From: RYN-230 sp036497945
GTDB taxonomy: Bacteria; Actinomycetota; Actinomycetes; Streptosporangiales; Streptosporangiaceae
Reading direction: 5' to 3'
Assembly: GCA_036497945.1 (NCBI GenBank)
Contig: DASXIN010000180.1
Coordinates: 23,686-87,685 of the forward strand
DNA: 64,000 bases
This document shows, piece by piece, positions 49,443 to 58,606 of this stretch. How positions within the stretch are numbered: the first letter of the stretch is position 1; each line of letters begins with the position of its first letter. The notes beneath the pieces are model-generated. The model was not told where the DNA came from. It was given only the letters and a program-made list of their open reading frames with translations, and did not search any database. The position numbers and the translations under genes are program-made.

Positions 49443-50393
49443 GTGCAGCGCTGGCAAGGCCTGGACGAAGTGCCAGGGGACTGGGGGCCTTCCGTGGTCA
49501 CCGTCGGCGTGTTCGACGGGGTGCACCGCGGGCACCAGCGCATCGTGGCCCGGGCCCAGGCGGTCGCGTCGGCCCGGCAGCTGCCCGTGGTGGTGGTCAC
49601 CTTCGACCCGCACCCGGATGAGGTGATCCGGCCTGGCTCGCACCCGCCGCTGCTGGTCACCGTCCGGCGCCGGGTCCAGCTGCTGGGCGAGCAGGGCTGC
49701 GCCGCGGTCTGCGTGCTGCCGTTCACACTGGACTTCTCCCGGCTGGGTCCGGACGAGTTCGTCCGGACCGTGCTGGCCGACCGGCTGCACGCCCGCTGGG
49801 CCGTGGTCGGGGAGAACTTCCGGTTCGGCCACCGGGCCGCGGGTGACGTGCGGCTGCTGGCCGAGCTGGGCGAGAAGTACGAGTTCGGCGCGGAAGGCGT
49901 GCCGCTGCTCACCGAGCACGGCGTGACCATCTCCTCGAGCGAAATCAGGGACCTGTTGAACGCCGGTGACGTGGCCGGTGCCGCCCGCGACCTGGGCCGC
50001 CCGCACCGGGTGGAAGGCGTCGTGGTGCGCGGTCACCAGCGCGGCCGGGCGCTCGGCTTCCCCACCGCCAACCTGGAGACCACGCCCTACCCGGCGGTAC
50101 CGGCCGACGGGGTGTACGCGGGCTGGCTGGCCAGCCTGGACTCCGACGGGCGGGAAACCACGCGCTGGCCCGCCGCGATCTCGGTCGGCACCAATCCGAC
50201 CTTCGAGGGGCGGGACCGGACCGTGGAGGCGTACGCGCTGGACCGGGACGACCTCGACCTGTACGGGGTGCACGTCGCGGTGGACTTCGCGGCCCGGCTG
50301 CGCGGCATGGTCCGCTTCGACTCAGCCGCCGCCCTGGTCGAGCAGATGTACCAGGACGTGGACGCCGCCCGCGCCCTGGTCGGCGGTAACTAA
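49443..50393 (+). CDS. ribF: Bifunctional riboflavin kinase / FAD synthetase
   Basis: 316 residues from GTG 49443, preceded by AAGGAG. The N-terminal FMN adenylyltransferase has the nucleotidyl-transfer motif VGVFDGVHRGHQRIV, TFDPHPDEV, and VVGENFRFGHRAAGD, then ISSSEIRDLL. The C-terminal riboflavin kinase has GRALGFPTANLE, VPADGVYAGWL, ISVGTNPTFEG and VHVAVDFAARLRGMVRFDS. It makes FMN and FAD for cytoplasmic flavoenzymes. It precedes rpsO as in other actinobacteria. Confidence 0.96.
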   Translation: MQRWQGLDEVPGDWGPSVVTVGVFDGVHRGHQRIVARAQAVASARQLPVVVVTFDPHPDEVIRPGSHPPLLVTVRRRVQLLGEQGCAAVCVLPFTLDFSRLGPDEFVRTVLADRLHARWAVVGENFRFGHRAAGDVRLLAELGEKYEFGAEGVPLLTEHGVTISSSEIRDLLNAGDVAGAARDLGRPHRVEGVVVRGHQRGRALGFPTANLETTPYPAVPADGVYAGWLASLDSDGRETTRWPAAISVGTNPTFEGRDRTVEAYALDRDDLDLYGVHVAVDFAARLRGMVRFDSAAALVEQMYQDVDAARALVGGN

Positions 50394-50538
50394 CCGCTGG
50401 TCATCGTGTACTGTCCCACGTGGTACCTTTGATAGCAGCCGGCGAGTTCCGGCCTGAGTCAGCTGCACCCTCAAGCGGCTGGCTGTGGGGCCCTTCTGAG
50501 CCCCGTTTCATGACATGCCACGAAGATAGGAATGCCAC
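50394..50538 (+). promoter_or_regulatory. rpsO leader region
   Basis: 145 bases between ribF and rpsO, with small hairpins: GCCGG-CGAGTT-CCGGC near 50439 and GGGGC/GCCCC (50487-50491 and 50500-50504) followed by GTTT. A promoter and an S15-responsive leader are plausible, but no pseudoknot consensus can be assigned. Confidence 0.35.
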
Positions 50539-50808
50539 GTGCCCCTGGACACAGCCGTCAAGAAGGAGATCATCGCGGGTAACGCGACCAATGAGGGTGA
50601 CACCGGCTCGCCGGAGGTCCAGGTCGCACTGCTGACGCGGCGGATCAACGATCTGACCGAGCACCTCAAGGTGCACAAGCACGACCACCACAGCCGGCGC
50701 GGACTGCTGCTGCTGGTTGGGCGCCGCCGGCGCCTGCTGCAGTACCTGGCCCGTACCGACATCGGGCGCTACCGTGCGCTCATCAGCAAGCTGGGCCTGC
50801 GCAGGTAG
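50539..50808 (+). CDS. rpsO: 30S ribosomal protein S15
   Basis: 89 residues, standard length. KKEIIAGNATNEGDTGSPEVQVALLTRRINDLTEHLK (in parts), HDHHSRRGLLLLVGRRRRLLQYLARTD and RYRALISKLGLRR are all canonical. It binds 16S rRNA in the central domain. GTG start. pnp follows after a 226-base structured spacer, the usual arrangement. Confidence 0.98.
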   Translation: MPLDTAVKKEIIAGNATNEGDTGSPEVQVALLTRRINDLTEHLKVHKHDHHSRRGLLLLVGRRRRLLQYLARTDIGRYRALISKLGLRR

Positions 50809-50920
50809 GCCAGGACAACTCAAGAAGGAACATCCCGCGGCCCCGTTCCGGAGCGCATGGCGCGCAAGGACCGGTCCTCGGTAGTGGTTCTCGGGTCGCC
50901 ATGCTCCCTGGCGGGGGCAG

Positions 50921-50966
50921 CCGGGCCGAGAGCTTCGATCGAAGACCGGGCCGGCCGTCGGCCCGG
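50921..50966 (+). other. Structured rpsO-pnp intercistronic RNA
   Basis: Arms CCGGGCCGA (50921-50929) and TCGGCCCGG (50958-50966) form a 9-bp stem enclosing the 12-base palindrome CTTCGATCGAAG (50933-50944). In other bacteria this spacer contains RNase III and PNPase processing sites controlling pnp, so a similar role is likely. The spacer from 50809 to 51034 otherwise holds no gene. Confidence 0.5.
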
Positions 50967-51034
50967 GCAGGCTGGGATCAGCCACACGCCACCGGCGAGG
51001 GTAACGCGGGACCTCAATCAAGGAGGTCTCACCC

Positions 51035-53398
51035 GTGGAGGGTGTATATACCGCCGAAGCCGTTATCGATAACGGAGCCTTCGGCACTCATACCATCAAG
51101 TTCGAGACCGGCAGGCTGGCCAGGCTAGCCGCCGGTTCTGCCGTTGCGTATCTGGACGAAGAGACCGTGGTGCTGTCCGCCACCACGGCGGGTAAGCACC
51201 CCAAGGAGGGGCTGGACTTCTTCCCGCTCACCGTGGACTGCGAAGAGCGGATGTACGCGGTGGGCCGGATTCCCGGCTCGTTCTTCCGCCGGGAGGGCCG
51301 CCCGTCCGAGGACGCCATCCTCACCTGCCGGCTGATCGACCGGCCGCTCCGCCCGTCGTTCGTCAAGGGTCTCCGCAACGAAGTTCAGGTTGTCGAGACG
51401 ATCCTCGCGCTCAATCCTGAGCACCTGTACGACGTCGTCGCCATCAACGCCGCGTCCCTGTCCACCATGCTCGCCGGGCTGCCGTTCTCGGGTCCGATCG
51501 CGGGCGTGCGGGTCGCCCTGATCAAGGGCCAGTGGGTCGCGTTCCCTACTCACGAGCAGCTGAACGAGGCCACCTTCGACATGGTGGTCGCGGGCCGGAT
51601 GCTCCCGGACGGCGACGTGGCCATCATGATGGTCGAGGCCGAGTCCACCACCGGCACGCTCGGCCTGCTGGCCGACTCGGGCAGCGGCGCGGTGGCGCCC
51701 ACCGAGGACACCGTGCCGGAGGGCCTGGAGGCGGCCAAGCCGTTCCTCAAGGCGCTCTGCGAGGCGCAGCAGCGGGTCGCCGACCAGGCGGCCAAGCCGA
51801 CCAGCGAGTTCCCCGTGTTCGCGGACTATCAGCAGGACGTTTACGACGCGGTGGCTGCCGAGGTCTCCGACGAGCTGGCCCGGGTGCTGACCATCGCGGG
51901 CAAGCAGGAGCGCGAGACCGAGACCGACCGGGTCAAGGCGCTCGCCCAGGAGAAGCTCGCCACCCAGTTCGAGGGCCGGGAGAAGGAGATCAGCGCCGCG
52001 TTCCGCGCGCTGACCAAGAAGCTGGTCCGCGAGCGGATCATCCGGGACGGCGTCCGCATCGACGGCCGCGGCCTGACCGACATCCGCCAGCTGTCCGCCG
52101 AGGCGCACGTGCTGCCCCGGGTGCACGGCTCGGCCCTGTTCGAGCGGGGCGAGACCCAGATCCTGGGCGTCACCACGCTGAACATGCTGCGCATGGAGCA
52201 GATGCTGGACACGCTCAACCCGGAGCGGACCAAACGCTACATGCACAACTACAACATGCCGCCGTACTCCACCGGGGAGACCGGCCGGGTTGGCTCGCCC
52301 AAGCGCCGCGAGATCGGCCACGGCGCGCTGGCCGAGCGCGCGCTGCTGCCGGTGCTGCCCAGCCGGGAGGAATTCCCGTACGCGATCCGCCAGGTGTCCG
52401 AGGCGCTCGGGTCCAACGGCTCCACCTCGATGGGCTCGGTGTGCGCCTCCACCATGTCGCTGCTGGACGCGGGCGTCCCGCTGAAGGACATGGTCTCCGG
52501 CATCGCCATGGGGCTGATCAGCGAGGGCGGCCAGTACGTCACGCTGACCGACATCCTGGGCGCCGAGGACGCGTTCGGTGACATGGACTTCAAGGTGGCC
52601 GGCACCAAGGACGTCATCACCGCGCTGCAGCTGGACACCAAGCTGGACGGCATCCCGGCCACGGTGCTGGCCGCGGCGCTGAAGCAGGCCCGCGGGGCCC
52701 GGCTGACCATCCTGGAAGTTATGCGCGAGGCGATCGACGCCCCGGGCGAGATGAGCCCGCAGGCGCCGCGGATCATCACCATCAAGGTGCCGGTGGACAA
52801 GATCGGCGAGGTGATCGGGCCCAAGGGCAAGATGATCAACTCGATCCAGGAGGAGACCGGGGCCGAGATCACCATCGAGGACGACGGCACGATCTACATC
52901 GGCGCCACCGACGGGACGTCCGCCGAGGCGGCGCGGACCACGATCAACGCGATCGCCAACCCGCACATGCCGGAGGTCGGCGAGCGGTTCCTGGGCACCG
53001 TCGTCAAGACGACCACGTTCGGCGCGTTCATCTCGCTGCTGCCCGGCAAGGACGGGCTGCTGCACATCACCCAGCTGCGCAAGCTGCACGGTGGGGCCCG
53101 GATCGAGAACGTGGACGACGTGGTCAAGGTGGGCGACAAGATCCAGGTCGAGATCCGCGAGATCGACGACCGGGGCAAGCTGTCGCTGGTCCCGGTCGAG
53201 GTGGTCGAGCGCGAGGCGGCCGCGGCCGCGGCCGGCGGTGACGGCGGCGGCAGCCCGAACGGCGACGGCTCGTCCGGCCAGCGCCCCCGCGGTGACCGGG
53301 AGCCCGGCGACCGGGAGGCTCGCGCGGGCGGCGACCAGGGCGGTGCGGACAGCCACCGCACCCGGCACCGCGAGCGCCGGCACCGCGACAACTCGTGA
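51035..53398 (+). CDS. pnp: Polyribonucleotide nucleotidyltransferase (PNPase)
   Basis: 787 residues from GTG 51035, behind AAGGAGG. Two RNase PH-like halves: FETGRLARLAAGSAVAYLDEETVVLSATT at the start, and RIDGRGLTDIRQLSAEAHVLPRVHGSALFERGETQ with GSNGSTSMGSVCASTMSLLDAGVP in the second. KH follows (KIGEVIGPKGKMINSIQEETGAEI, about 590-650), and then S1 (GERFLGTVVKTTTFGAFISLLPGKDGLLHI). It degrades RNA 3' to 5' with phosphate and in actinobacteria also adds 3' tails. The C-terminal 65 residues are basic and disordered. It overlaps the peptidase start. Confidence 0.97.
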   Translation: MEGVYTAEAVIDNGAFGTHTIKFETGRLARLAAGSAVAYLDEETVVLSATTAGKHPKEGLDFFPLTVDCEERMYAVGRIPGSFFRREGRPSEDAILTCRLIDRPLRPSFVKGLRNEVQVVETILALNPEHLYDVVAINAASLSTMLAGLPFSGPIAGVRVALIKGQWVAFPTHEQLNEATFDMVVAGRMLPDGDVAIMMVEAESTTGTLGLLADSGSGAVAPTEDTVPEGLEAAKPFLKALCEAQQRVADQAAKPTSEFPVFADYQQDVYDAVAAEVSDELARVLTIAGKQERETETDRVKALAQEKLATQFEGREKEISAAFRALTKKLVRERIIRDGVRIDGRGLTDIRQLSAEAHVLPRVHGSALFERGETQILGVTTLNMLRMEQMLDTLNPERTKRYMHNYNMPPYSTGETGRVGSPKRREIGHGALAERALLPVLPSREEFPYAIRQVSEALGSNGSTSMGSVCASTMSLLDAGVPLKDMVSGIAMGLISEGGQYVTLTDILGAEDAFGDMDFKVAGTKDVITALQLDTKLDGIPATVLAAALKQARGARLTILEVMREAIDAPGEMSPQAPRIITIKVPVDKIGEVIGPKGKMINSIQEETGAEITIEDDGTIYIGATDGTSAEAARTTINAIANPHMPEVGERFLGTVVKTTTFGAFISLLPGKDGLLHITQLRKLHGGARIENVDDVVKVGDKIQVEIREIDDRGKLSLVPVEVVEREAAAAAAGGDGGGSPNGDGSSGQRPRGDREPGDREARAGGDQGGADSHRTRHRERRHRDNS

Positions 53399-54726
53399 GC
53401 ATGGGAGACACGTGGACCGGGCAGCAGGATGAGGACACCGGGGCCGTCCGGCGCACTGCGCTGCCGGGCGGGCTCCGGGTCATCACCGAGTCACTGCCGC
53501 ACGTGCGGTCGGCTGCGTTCGGCATCTGGGCGGGGGTGGGGTCCCGGGACGAGGGCCCCGCTCACGTCGGCGCCACGCACTACCTGGAACACCTGCTGTT
53601 CAAGGGGACCAGGCAGCGCACCGCGCTGGAGATCTCGGCCGCCATCGATGCGGTCGGCGGCGAGCTGAACGCGTTCACCGGCAAGGAGTACACCTGCTAT
53701 TACGCGCGGGTGCTGGACGCCGACCTGCCGCTGGCCATCGACGTGCTGTCCGACATGGTGACCAGTTCGCTGATCACGGGCAAGGATGTGGATGCCGAGC
53801 GTGGCGTGATCCTTGAGGAGATCGCCATGAACGACGACGATCCCGCGGACACGGTGCACGAGGCGTTCGTCGGCCAGCTGTTCGGTGACACCCCGCTCGG
53901 CCGGCCGATCCTCGGCACGGTGGACTCGATCAACGCGATCACCCAGGCGCAGATCGCCGAGCACTACCAGGCCCGGTACACCCCGGACAACCTGGTGGTG
54001 GCGGCGGCCGGCAACCTGGATCACGATGTGCTGGTCGCGCACGTGCAGCGGGCGTTCGGCCCGGCGCTGGCCCAGGGCCGGGAACCGGCCGCGCCGCGGC
54101 TCGCCGGGCCGGGCACCGGGGTGCCGGAGGCCGCGCCGGGCGGCACCGGGATCCGCCTGGTGTCCCGCCCGCTGGAGCAGGCCAACCTGGTGCTGGGCTG
54201 CTCGGGCCTGCGGCGTACCGACGACCGCCGGTTCGCGCTCGGCGTGCTCAACGCGGCGCTCGGCGGCGGCATGTCCTCCCGGCTGTTCCAGGAGGTCCGG
54301 GAGAAGCGCGGCCTGGCCTACTCGGTGTACAGCTTCACCACCCAGCACGCGGACAGCGGGATCTGGGGCATCTACGCGGGCTGCCTGCCGTCCAAGGCCG
54401 ACGAGGTGCTGTCCATCTGCCGGGACGAGGTGGCCAAGGTCGTGGCGCACGGGCTGACCGACGTCGAGCTGGACCGCGGCAAGGGGCAGCTGCGCGGCTC
54501 GATGGTGCTCGGCCTGGAGGACCCGTCCTCGCGGATGAGCCGGCTGGGCAAGTCCGAGCTGGTCTACCCGCGGCTGGAGCCGGTGGACGAGATCCTGGCC
54601 GCGATCGAGGCGGTCAGCCACGACGACATGCACGCGGTGGCCGAGGAGATCCTCACCGCGCCCCAGGTGCTGGCCGTGGTCGGGCCCTACGATGACAGTG
54701 CGGCGTTCGCCGGCGTGCTCGGGTAA
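53395..54726 (+). CDS. M16-family zinc metallopeptidase
   Basis: 443 residues. The inverted zinc motif is HYLEH (H62, E65, H66 from this start), with the third ligand Glu in the ERGVILEEIAMNDDDP region. R/Y pair and family motifs follow (LGGGMSSRLFQEVREKRGLAYSVYSF). This orthologue is always found next to pnp in actinobacteria and is similar to mitochondrial processing-peptidase subunits. Substrates are unknown. A GTG at 53395 overlaps the pnp stop; ATG 53401 is an alternative. Confidence 0.94.
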   Translation: MSMGDTWTGQQDEDTGAVRRTALPGGLRVITESLPHVRSAAFGIWAGVGSRDEGPAHVGATHYLEHLLFKGTRQRTALEISAAIDAVGGELNAFTGKEYTCYYARVLDADLPLAIDVLSDMVTSSLITGKDVDAERGVILEEIAMNDDDPADTVHEAFVGQLFGDTPLGRPILGTVDSINAITQAQIAEHYQARYTPDNLVVAAAGNLDHDVLVAHVQRAFGPALAQGREPAAPRLAGPGTGVPEAAPGGTGIRLVSRPLEQANLVLGCSGLRRTDDRRFALGVLNAALGGGMSSRLFQEVREKRGLAYSVYSFTTQHADSGIWGIYAGCLPSKADEVLSICRDEVAKVVAHGLTDVELDRGKGQLRGSMVLGLEDPSSRMSRLGKSELVYPRLEPVDEILAAIEAVSHDDMHAVAEEILTAPQVLAVVGPYDDSAAFAGVLG

Positions 54727-54773
54727 CACGCTGTGGCTGGCCAAGCGCCAGGACGGCGGGGAAGCGGGACGCG

Positions 54774-55517
54774 ATGATCAAGGTCGGGGTGCTCGGCGCG
54801 CTGGGCCGGATGGGCACCGCGGTCGGCCAGGCCGTGTCCGGCGCGGACGACCTCGAGGTCGGCGCCGCGGTGGACGCGGGTGACCCGCGGGAGGACCTGA
54901 CCGGCTGCGCGGTCGTGGTCGACTTCACCCACCCCGGTGTGGTCATGGACAACCTGCACTGGTGCATCAGCCACGGGCTGGACACCGTGGTCGGCACGTC
55001 CGGGTTCGACGAGGCGCGGCTGGCCCAGGTGCGGGACTGGCTGGCCGGGGCACCTTCGGTGCGGGTGCTGATCGCGGCCAACTTCTCCGTCGGCGCGGTG
55101 CTGATGATGCGGTTCGCCGCACAGGCGGCCCGCTTCTTCGAGTCAGCCGAGATCATCGAGCTGCACCATGCGGGCAAGGCCGATGCCCCGTCCGGCACGG
55201 CGGCACGGACCGCAGGACTGATCGCTGCGGCCCGTTCTCAGGCCGGTCTTGGCGCGTCGCCGGACGCCACGGTGACCGCGGTTGAGGGGGCCCGCGGCGC
55301 CGTGCTGGACGACGTGCACGTGCACTCGGTCCGGCTGGCTGGCCTGATCGCGCACCAGGAGGTGCTGCTGGGCGGGCACGGCGAGACGCTGACCATCCGG
55401 CACGACTCGCTGGACCGGGCCTCGTTCATGCCCGGCGTGCTGCTCGCGGTGCGCCAGCTCGGCACGCTGCCACCCGGCCTGACCTTCGGCCTGGAGCCGC
55501 TGCTCGGGTTGGGGTGA
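54774..55517 (+). CDS. dapB: 4-hydroxy-tetrahydrodipicolinate reductase
   Basis: 247 residues. NAD(P)H-dependent step of lysine and diaminopimelate synthesis. KVGVLGALGRMGTAV is the dinucleotide-binding motif. VVVDFTHPGVVMDNLHWCI, VVGTSGFDE, IAANFSVGAVLMMRFA and the catalytic ELHHAGKADAPSGTA follow. It closes the long block that starts at rimP; the ATG is 48 bases after the M16 gene. Confidence 0.97.
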   Translation: MIKVGVLGALGRMGTAVGQAVSGADDLEVGAAVDAGDPREDLTGCAVVVDFTHPGVVMDNLHWCISHGLDTVVGTSGFDEARLAQVRDWLAGAPSVRVLIAANFSVGAVLMMRFAAQAARFFESAEIIELHHAGKADAPSGTAARTAGLIAAARSQAGLGASPDATVTAVEGARGAVLDDVHVHSVRLAGLIAHQEVLLGGHGETLTIRHDSLDRASFMPGVLLAVRQLGTLPPGLTFGLEPLLGLG

Positions 55518-55539
55518 CCGGCGCGGGTATCGTCGAGCC

Positions 55540-55743
55540 ATGTGCCGCAGCATCAAGACCCTGCGCCCGCCCTACGCCGAGCAGGTGACCGACGAGGACG
55601 TCCGGGCCGCAGCGCGTCAGTACGTAAAGAAGATCAGCGGGTTCCAGCGCCCGGCCAAGCACAACGCGGAAGCCTTCGAGCAGGCCGTGCAGGACGTGGC
55701 CAAGGCCACGTCGGTGTTGCTCAGCCGGCTTGAGATACGGTAG
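55540..55743 (+). CDS. DUF2277 protein, copy A
   Basis: 67 residues. MCRSIKTLRPPYAEQVTDEDVRAAARQYVKKISGFQRP (in parts) and FEQAVQDVAKATSVLLSRL are the DUF2277 pattern, in which MCR at the start and the GF.(R/K)P motif are invariant. Function unknown. A second copy lies 484 bases downstream beyond YccF. Confidence 0.93.
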   Translation: MCRSIKTLRPPYAEQVTDEDVRAAARQYVKKISGFQRPAKHNAEAFEQAVQDVAKATSVLLSRLEIR

Positions 55744-55791
55744 CGGGTACGGGGCAGGACAGCTATCAGGCGCAGCTCCACCGGGGGTGAC

Positions 55792-56199
55792 ATGCTCAGG
55801 TTCATTCTGAACATTATCTGGCTGGTGCTCTGCGGGTTCTGGATGGCGATCGCCTACGCAATAGCCGGGCTGCTCTGCTTTGTCTTGTTCTTCCTGGTGG
55901 TCACGATCCCGTTCGGCATCGCGGCGTTCCGGATCGCCGGCTACGTGCTGTGGCCGTTCGGCCGGTCGATCGAGCGGCGCGAGGGGGCCGGTGTCGCCTC
56001 GCTGATCGGCAACATCATCTGGGTCATCCTGTTCGGCTGGGAGCTGGCGCTCGGTCATCTGATCACCGGCATCCTGCTCTGCATCACGATCATCGGGATC
56101 CCGCTCGGGCTGGCCAACTTCAAGATCATCCCTATTTCGCTGGTGCCGCTCGGGGTGCACGTCGTGCCGTCCAGCCAGCTATATCCGGGCTATCGCTGA
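55792..56199 (+). CDS. YccF-domain inner membrane protein
   Basis: 135 residues with two YccF repeats: LNIIWLVLCGFWMAIAYAIAGLL with IPFGIAAFRIAGYVLWPFG, and GNIIWVILFGWELALGHLITGIL with IGIPLGLANFKIIPISLVPLG. About four membrane segments. The function is unknown across bacteria. It is flanked by two DUF2277 genes on the same strand, which suggests one transcript. Confidence 0.94.
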   Translation: MLRFILNIIWLVLCGFWMAIAYAIAGLLCFVLFFLVVTIPFGIAAFRIAGYVLWPFGRSIERREGAGVASLIGNIIWVILFGWELALGHLITGILLCITIIGIPLGLANFKIIPISLVPLGVHVVPSSQLYPGYR

Positions 56200-56226
56200 C
56201 CGGCCCGGTGGGCGTACCTTCGGCAC

Positions 56227-56490
56227 ATGTGTCGCGATATCAAGATCCTGCGCGCCCCGTACGCGGCCACGACCAGTGACCAGGACGTGCAGGCCGCGGC
56301 GATTCAGTACGTGCAGACGGTGACCGGGTTCCGCCGCCCACTGCCCGCCGACGCCGAGGCGTTCGACCGGGCCGTGAGCATGATCGCCAGCGTTACGCGC
56401 GATCTGCTGGGCCGTCTCGAGGTGCCCACCGCCAATCACACTGGGTCGTTACCCGCGGCTACGGTTCCCCCATGGTGGGGGCGTGCGTGA
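56227..56490 (+). CDS. DUF2277 protein, copy B
   Basis: 87 residues. MCRDIKILRAPYAATTSDQDVQAAAIQYVQTVTGFRRP (in parts) and FDRAVSMIASVTRDLLGRLEVP match copy A. The final 18 residues (after EVPTAN) are not family-like and run 32 bases into the 3' end of the converging lipoprotein gene, so the coding end may be a drifted extension. Confidence 0.9.
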   Translation: MCRDIKILRAPYAATTSDQDVQAAAIQYVQTVTGFRRPLPADAEAFDRAVSMIASVTRDLLGRLEVPTANHTGSLPAATVPPWWGRA

Positions 56491-58606
56491 TAGCCAGCGA
56501 GTTCGGCGGGGTCAGGTCGACCCCGTCCGGGTCGTTCAGGTAGCCCGGCGCCGTCCCGGGCACGCCCTTGTGGCCGTACTGCCAGACGATCCGGTTGGTC
56601 ACCGGGTCGATCACGATGACCCGGTCGTTGAAGTCGTCGTTGACCAGGATGTCCCCGTTGGGCAGCGGGAGGGCCAGCGACGGGTGGTCGAGCCCGCCGA
56701 ACCGCCAGAGCAGCTGGCCGGCTGCGTTGAACTCCACCACCTGGCCCGCGGTTGAATAGTCCACGGTCAGGTACCGGCCGGGATAGATCTCGTTGCTGTC
56801 CGACGGATAGGCGACGCGGGGCGGGTTGGCCGACCAGGACACGTGGCCGGACAGGCGCAGCGCGTTCACCCAGTCCCCGTTGATCTCGGTGACCAGGTAC
56901 TTGCCGTTGGTCATCGGGAACGCGCCGTTCGGGCTGCCCCAAGTGGCCGGCGGGCTGTGCCAGCAGCCATAGCCGGCCTGCCCGATGACCCGCTGCGGAT
57001 GATGGGTTGGCGGCCTGATCAGCAGCACCCGGCAGTTCTTGATGTCCGCGGTGATCAGGCTGCCGCTGGGCAGCATCATCGCGTCATCCGGGTTGGACAC
57101 GTGGTTGTCGCCGGACCCGGGCTGCCACGGTACGCCGTACCGGTAGACGATCCGGCGGGTGGCGATGTCGATCACGCTGATCACCGAGGCGTCCTCCTCG
57201 GTCGCGACGATCTGCTTCCCGTCCGGGGTGAAGAAGGCGTCGTCCGGCACCGGGAACGTCTCGCCCTTGGCCAGGTCGCCGGGTTGCGGGAACTGCCACC
57301 GGACCCGGCCCTGCGGGTCGACGATGAGCAGCCGGTTGTTCTTGTGGTCGGCGATCAGCACGTCACTAGGCAGCGCCGCGGGGTTCGAGCCGGGCCGCAG
57401 ATGGCCGCTGCTGAGCGGCCGCCCCAGCCACGGCAGGCTGGCCGTCTGGGCCGCGGGCGGGTCCGGGGCCAGCTGGATCAGGGTCACGGTGGGCACCGGG
57501 CGGACGCCGTTGTCCCCGCCGACCAGGAACGCGGTGCCGCCGGTCACCGCCACCCCGGCGTTGGCCACCGGCACCGGCAACTGCCCCGCCACCCTGACGC
57601 CCGCCTGGCCGGGCTGATAGCTGAGCAGCTGACCCGTGATGGCGGTCACCGGGTTCGCTTGCGGCTGGCTGACCTGGCCGCCCGCGATGAACACCGTCCC
57701 GCCCAGGGCGAACGCGGCCGCCCCGGTCACCGGCCGCGGCAGATGCCCGGCTATGGCCGCGTGCGCGGTCCCGGTCCGGCCGGCGGCCGACACGGTGACC
57801 CGCTGGATGTCGCTGGTCGGGCCGGCGGCCGCCTGCCCGCCGAACACCCAGATCTGCTGGCCCAGGGCGGCCACCGCCGGGTCCCGGACCGGCACCGGCA
57901 GCCGGGCCACCGCGCGGAAGTGCCGGCCGTCCGTGGTGGCCAGCACATCGGCCGCAGCGCCCGTCCCGGCGGCGCCGCCCAGTAGGTACGCGGTACCGCC
58001 GATGGTCACCGCGGCCAGCCCGGACCGGGGCCCCGGGAGCCGGCCCGCCACGGTGGAAGTGCCCCCCTGGGCGCCGATCTGCTGCACAGTGGTTTGCTGC
58101 ACGGGGGTTTGCTGCACGGGGGTTTGCTGCCCGGGGGTTTGCTGCCCGGTGGTTTGCTGCCCGAGGGCCACCTGGTCCCCGCCGCCGAACAGGAAGCCCC
58201 CGCCGTTCAGGATGGCCCCGGCCGCGCCCGGCCTGGCCGCGGCCAGGCGGCCCACCACGGTCGTGTTGCCGGTCACCGGGTTGAGCAGGCGGACCGTGCT
58301 GCTGGCCGCCGACCGCTGGCTGAGCCCGCCCAGGATGAGCAGATCCGGTCCGTGCGGCAGCACGACGGCCCGGGACACCCCGGCCGGCAGCTGGTACGCG
58401 GCCGGGACGACCCGCACGGTGGCCGCGTCGGTGGCATGCCTGGCATCCACGTCGGCCCGGGCTGGTCCAGCCGGGTGCCGAGCCGGGGCCGACCGGCCGG
58501 ACGTCGTGCACGCGGCCACCAGCAGCACCCCGCTGACTCCGGTAACGGCGAGCCAGACCCGGGCGCTGCCTCGCCACCTGACCCGGCGCGGGCCACTGGC
58601 CGACAC
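56459..58606 (-). CDS. Large lipoprotein with kelch-like and NHL/PQQ-like repeat halves
   Basis: About 715 residues from GTG 58606, with AGGGGG eight bases upstream (GTG 58636 is an alternative). The signal ends with lipobox VAAC. The N-terminal half has kelch-type repeats (LLILGGLSQRSAAS, LNGGGFLFGGGDQ, IGGTAYLLGGAAGTG, LGQQIWVFGGQAA, LGGTVFIAGGQVS). The C-terminal half has beta-propeller repeats reading out text-like values (SDVLIADHKNNRLLIVDPQGRVRWQFP, ISVIDIATRRIVYRYG, PLPNGDILVNDDFNDRVIVIDPVTNRIVWQYGHKG in parts). A Gln/Thr pentad repeat lies in the first half. It is probably a surface binding or scaffolding protein; no catalytic site is visible. Confidence 0.9.
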   Translation of the reverse strand: MSASGPRRVRWRGSARVWLAVTGVSGVLLVAACTTSGRSAPARHPAGPARADVDARHATDAATVRVVPAAYQLPAGVSRAVVLPHGPDLLILGGLSQRSAASSTVRLLNPVTGNTTVVGRLAAARPGAAGAILNGGGFLFGGGDQVALGQQTTGQQTPGQQTPVQQTPVQQTTVQQIGAQGGTSTVAGRLPGPRSGLAAVTIGGTAYLLGGAAGTGAAADVLATTDGRHFRAVARLPVPVRDPAVAALGQQIWVFGGQAAAGPTSDIQRVTVSAAGRTGTAHAAIAGHLPRPVTGAAAFALGGTVFIAGGQVSQPQANPVTAITGQLLSYQPGQAGVRVAGQLPVPVANAGVAVTGGTAFLVGGDNGVRPVPTVTLIQLAPDPPAAQTASLPWLGRPLSSGHLRPGSNPAALPSDVLIADHKNNRLLIVDPQGRVRWQFPQPGDLAKGETFPVPDDAFFTPDGKQIVATEEDASVISVIDIATRRIVYRYGVPWQPGSGDNHVSNPDDAMMLPSGSLITADIKNCRVLLIRPPTHHPQRVIGQAGYGCWHSPPATWGSPNGAFPMTNGKYLVTEINGDWVNALRLSGHVSWSANPPRVAYPSDSNEIYPGRYLTVDYSTAGQVVEFNAAGQLLWRFGGLDHPSLALPLPNGDILVNDDFNDRVIVIDPVTNRIVWQYGHKGVPGTAPGYLNDPDGVDLTPPNSLAITHAPTMGEP
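58091..58165 (-). repeat. 15-base tandem repeat, five units, in the propeller lipoprotein
   Basis: Five consecutive units of GTTTGCTGCaCGGGG (58091, 58106, 58121, 58136, 58151) vary at one to three positions. On the coding strand each encodes a Gln-Gln-Thr-Pro-type pentapeptide (TPGQQ/TPVQQ). Copy number is likely to vary between strains. Confidence 0.85.

Noticed and set aside
58091..58165. 15-base tandem repeat as a CRISPR-like or regulatory array
   Set aside because: It stays in frame inside a coding region and encodes a simple pentapeptide repeat.
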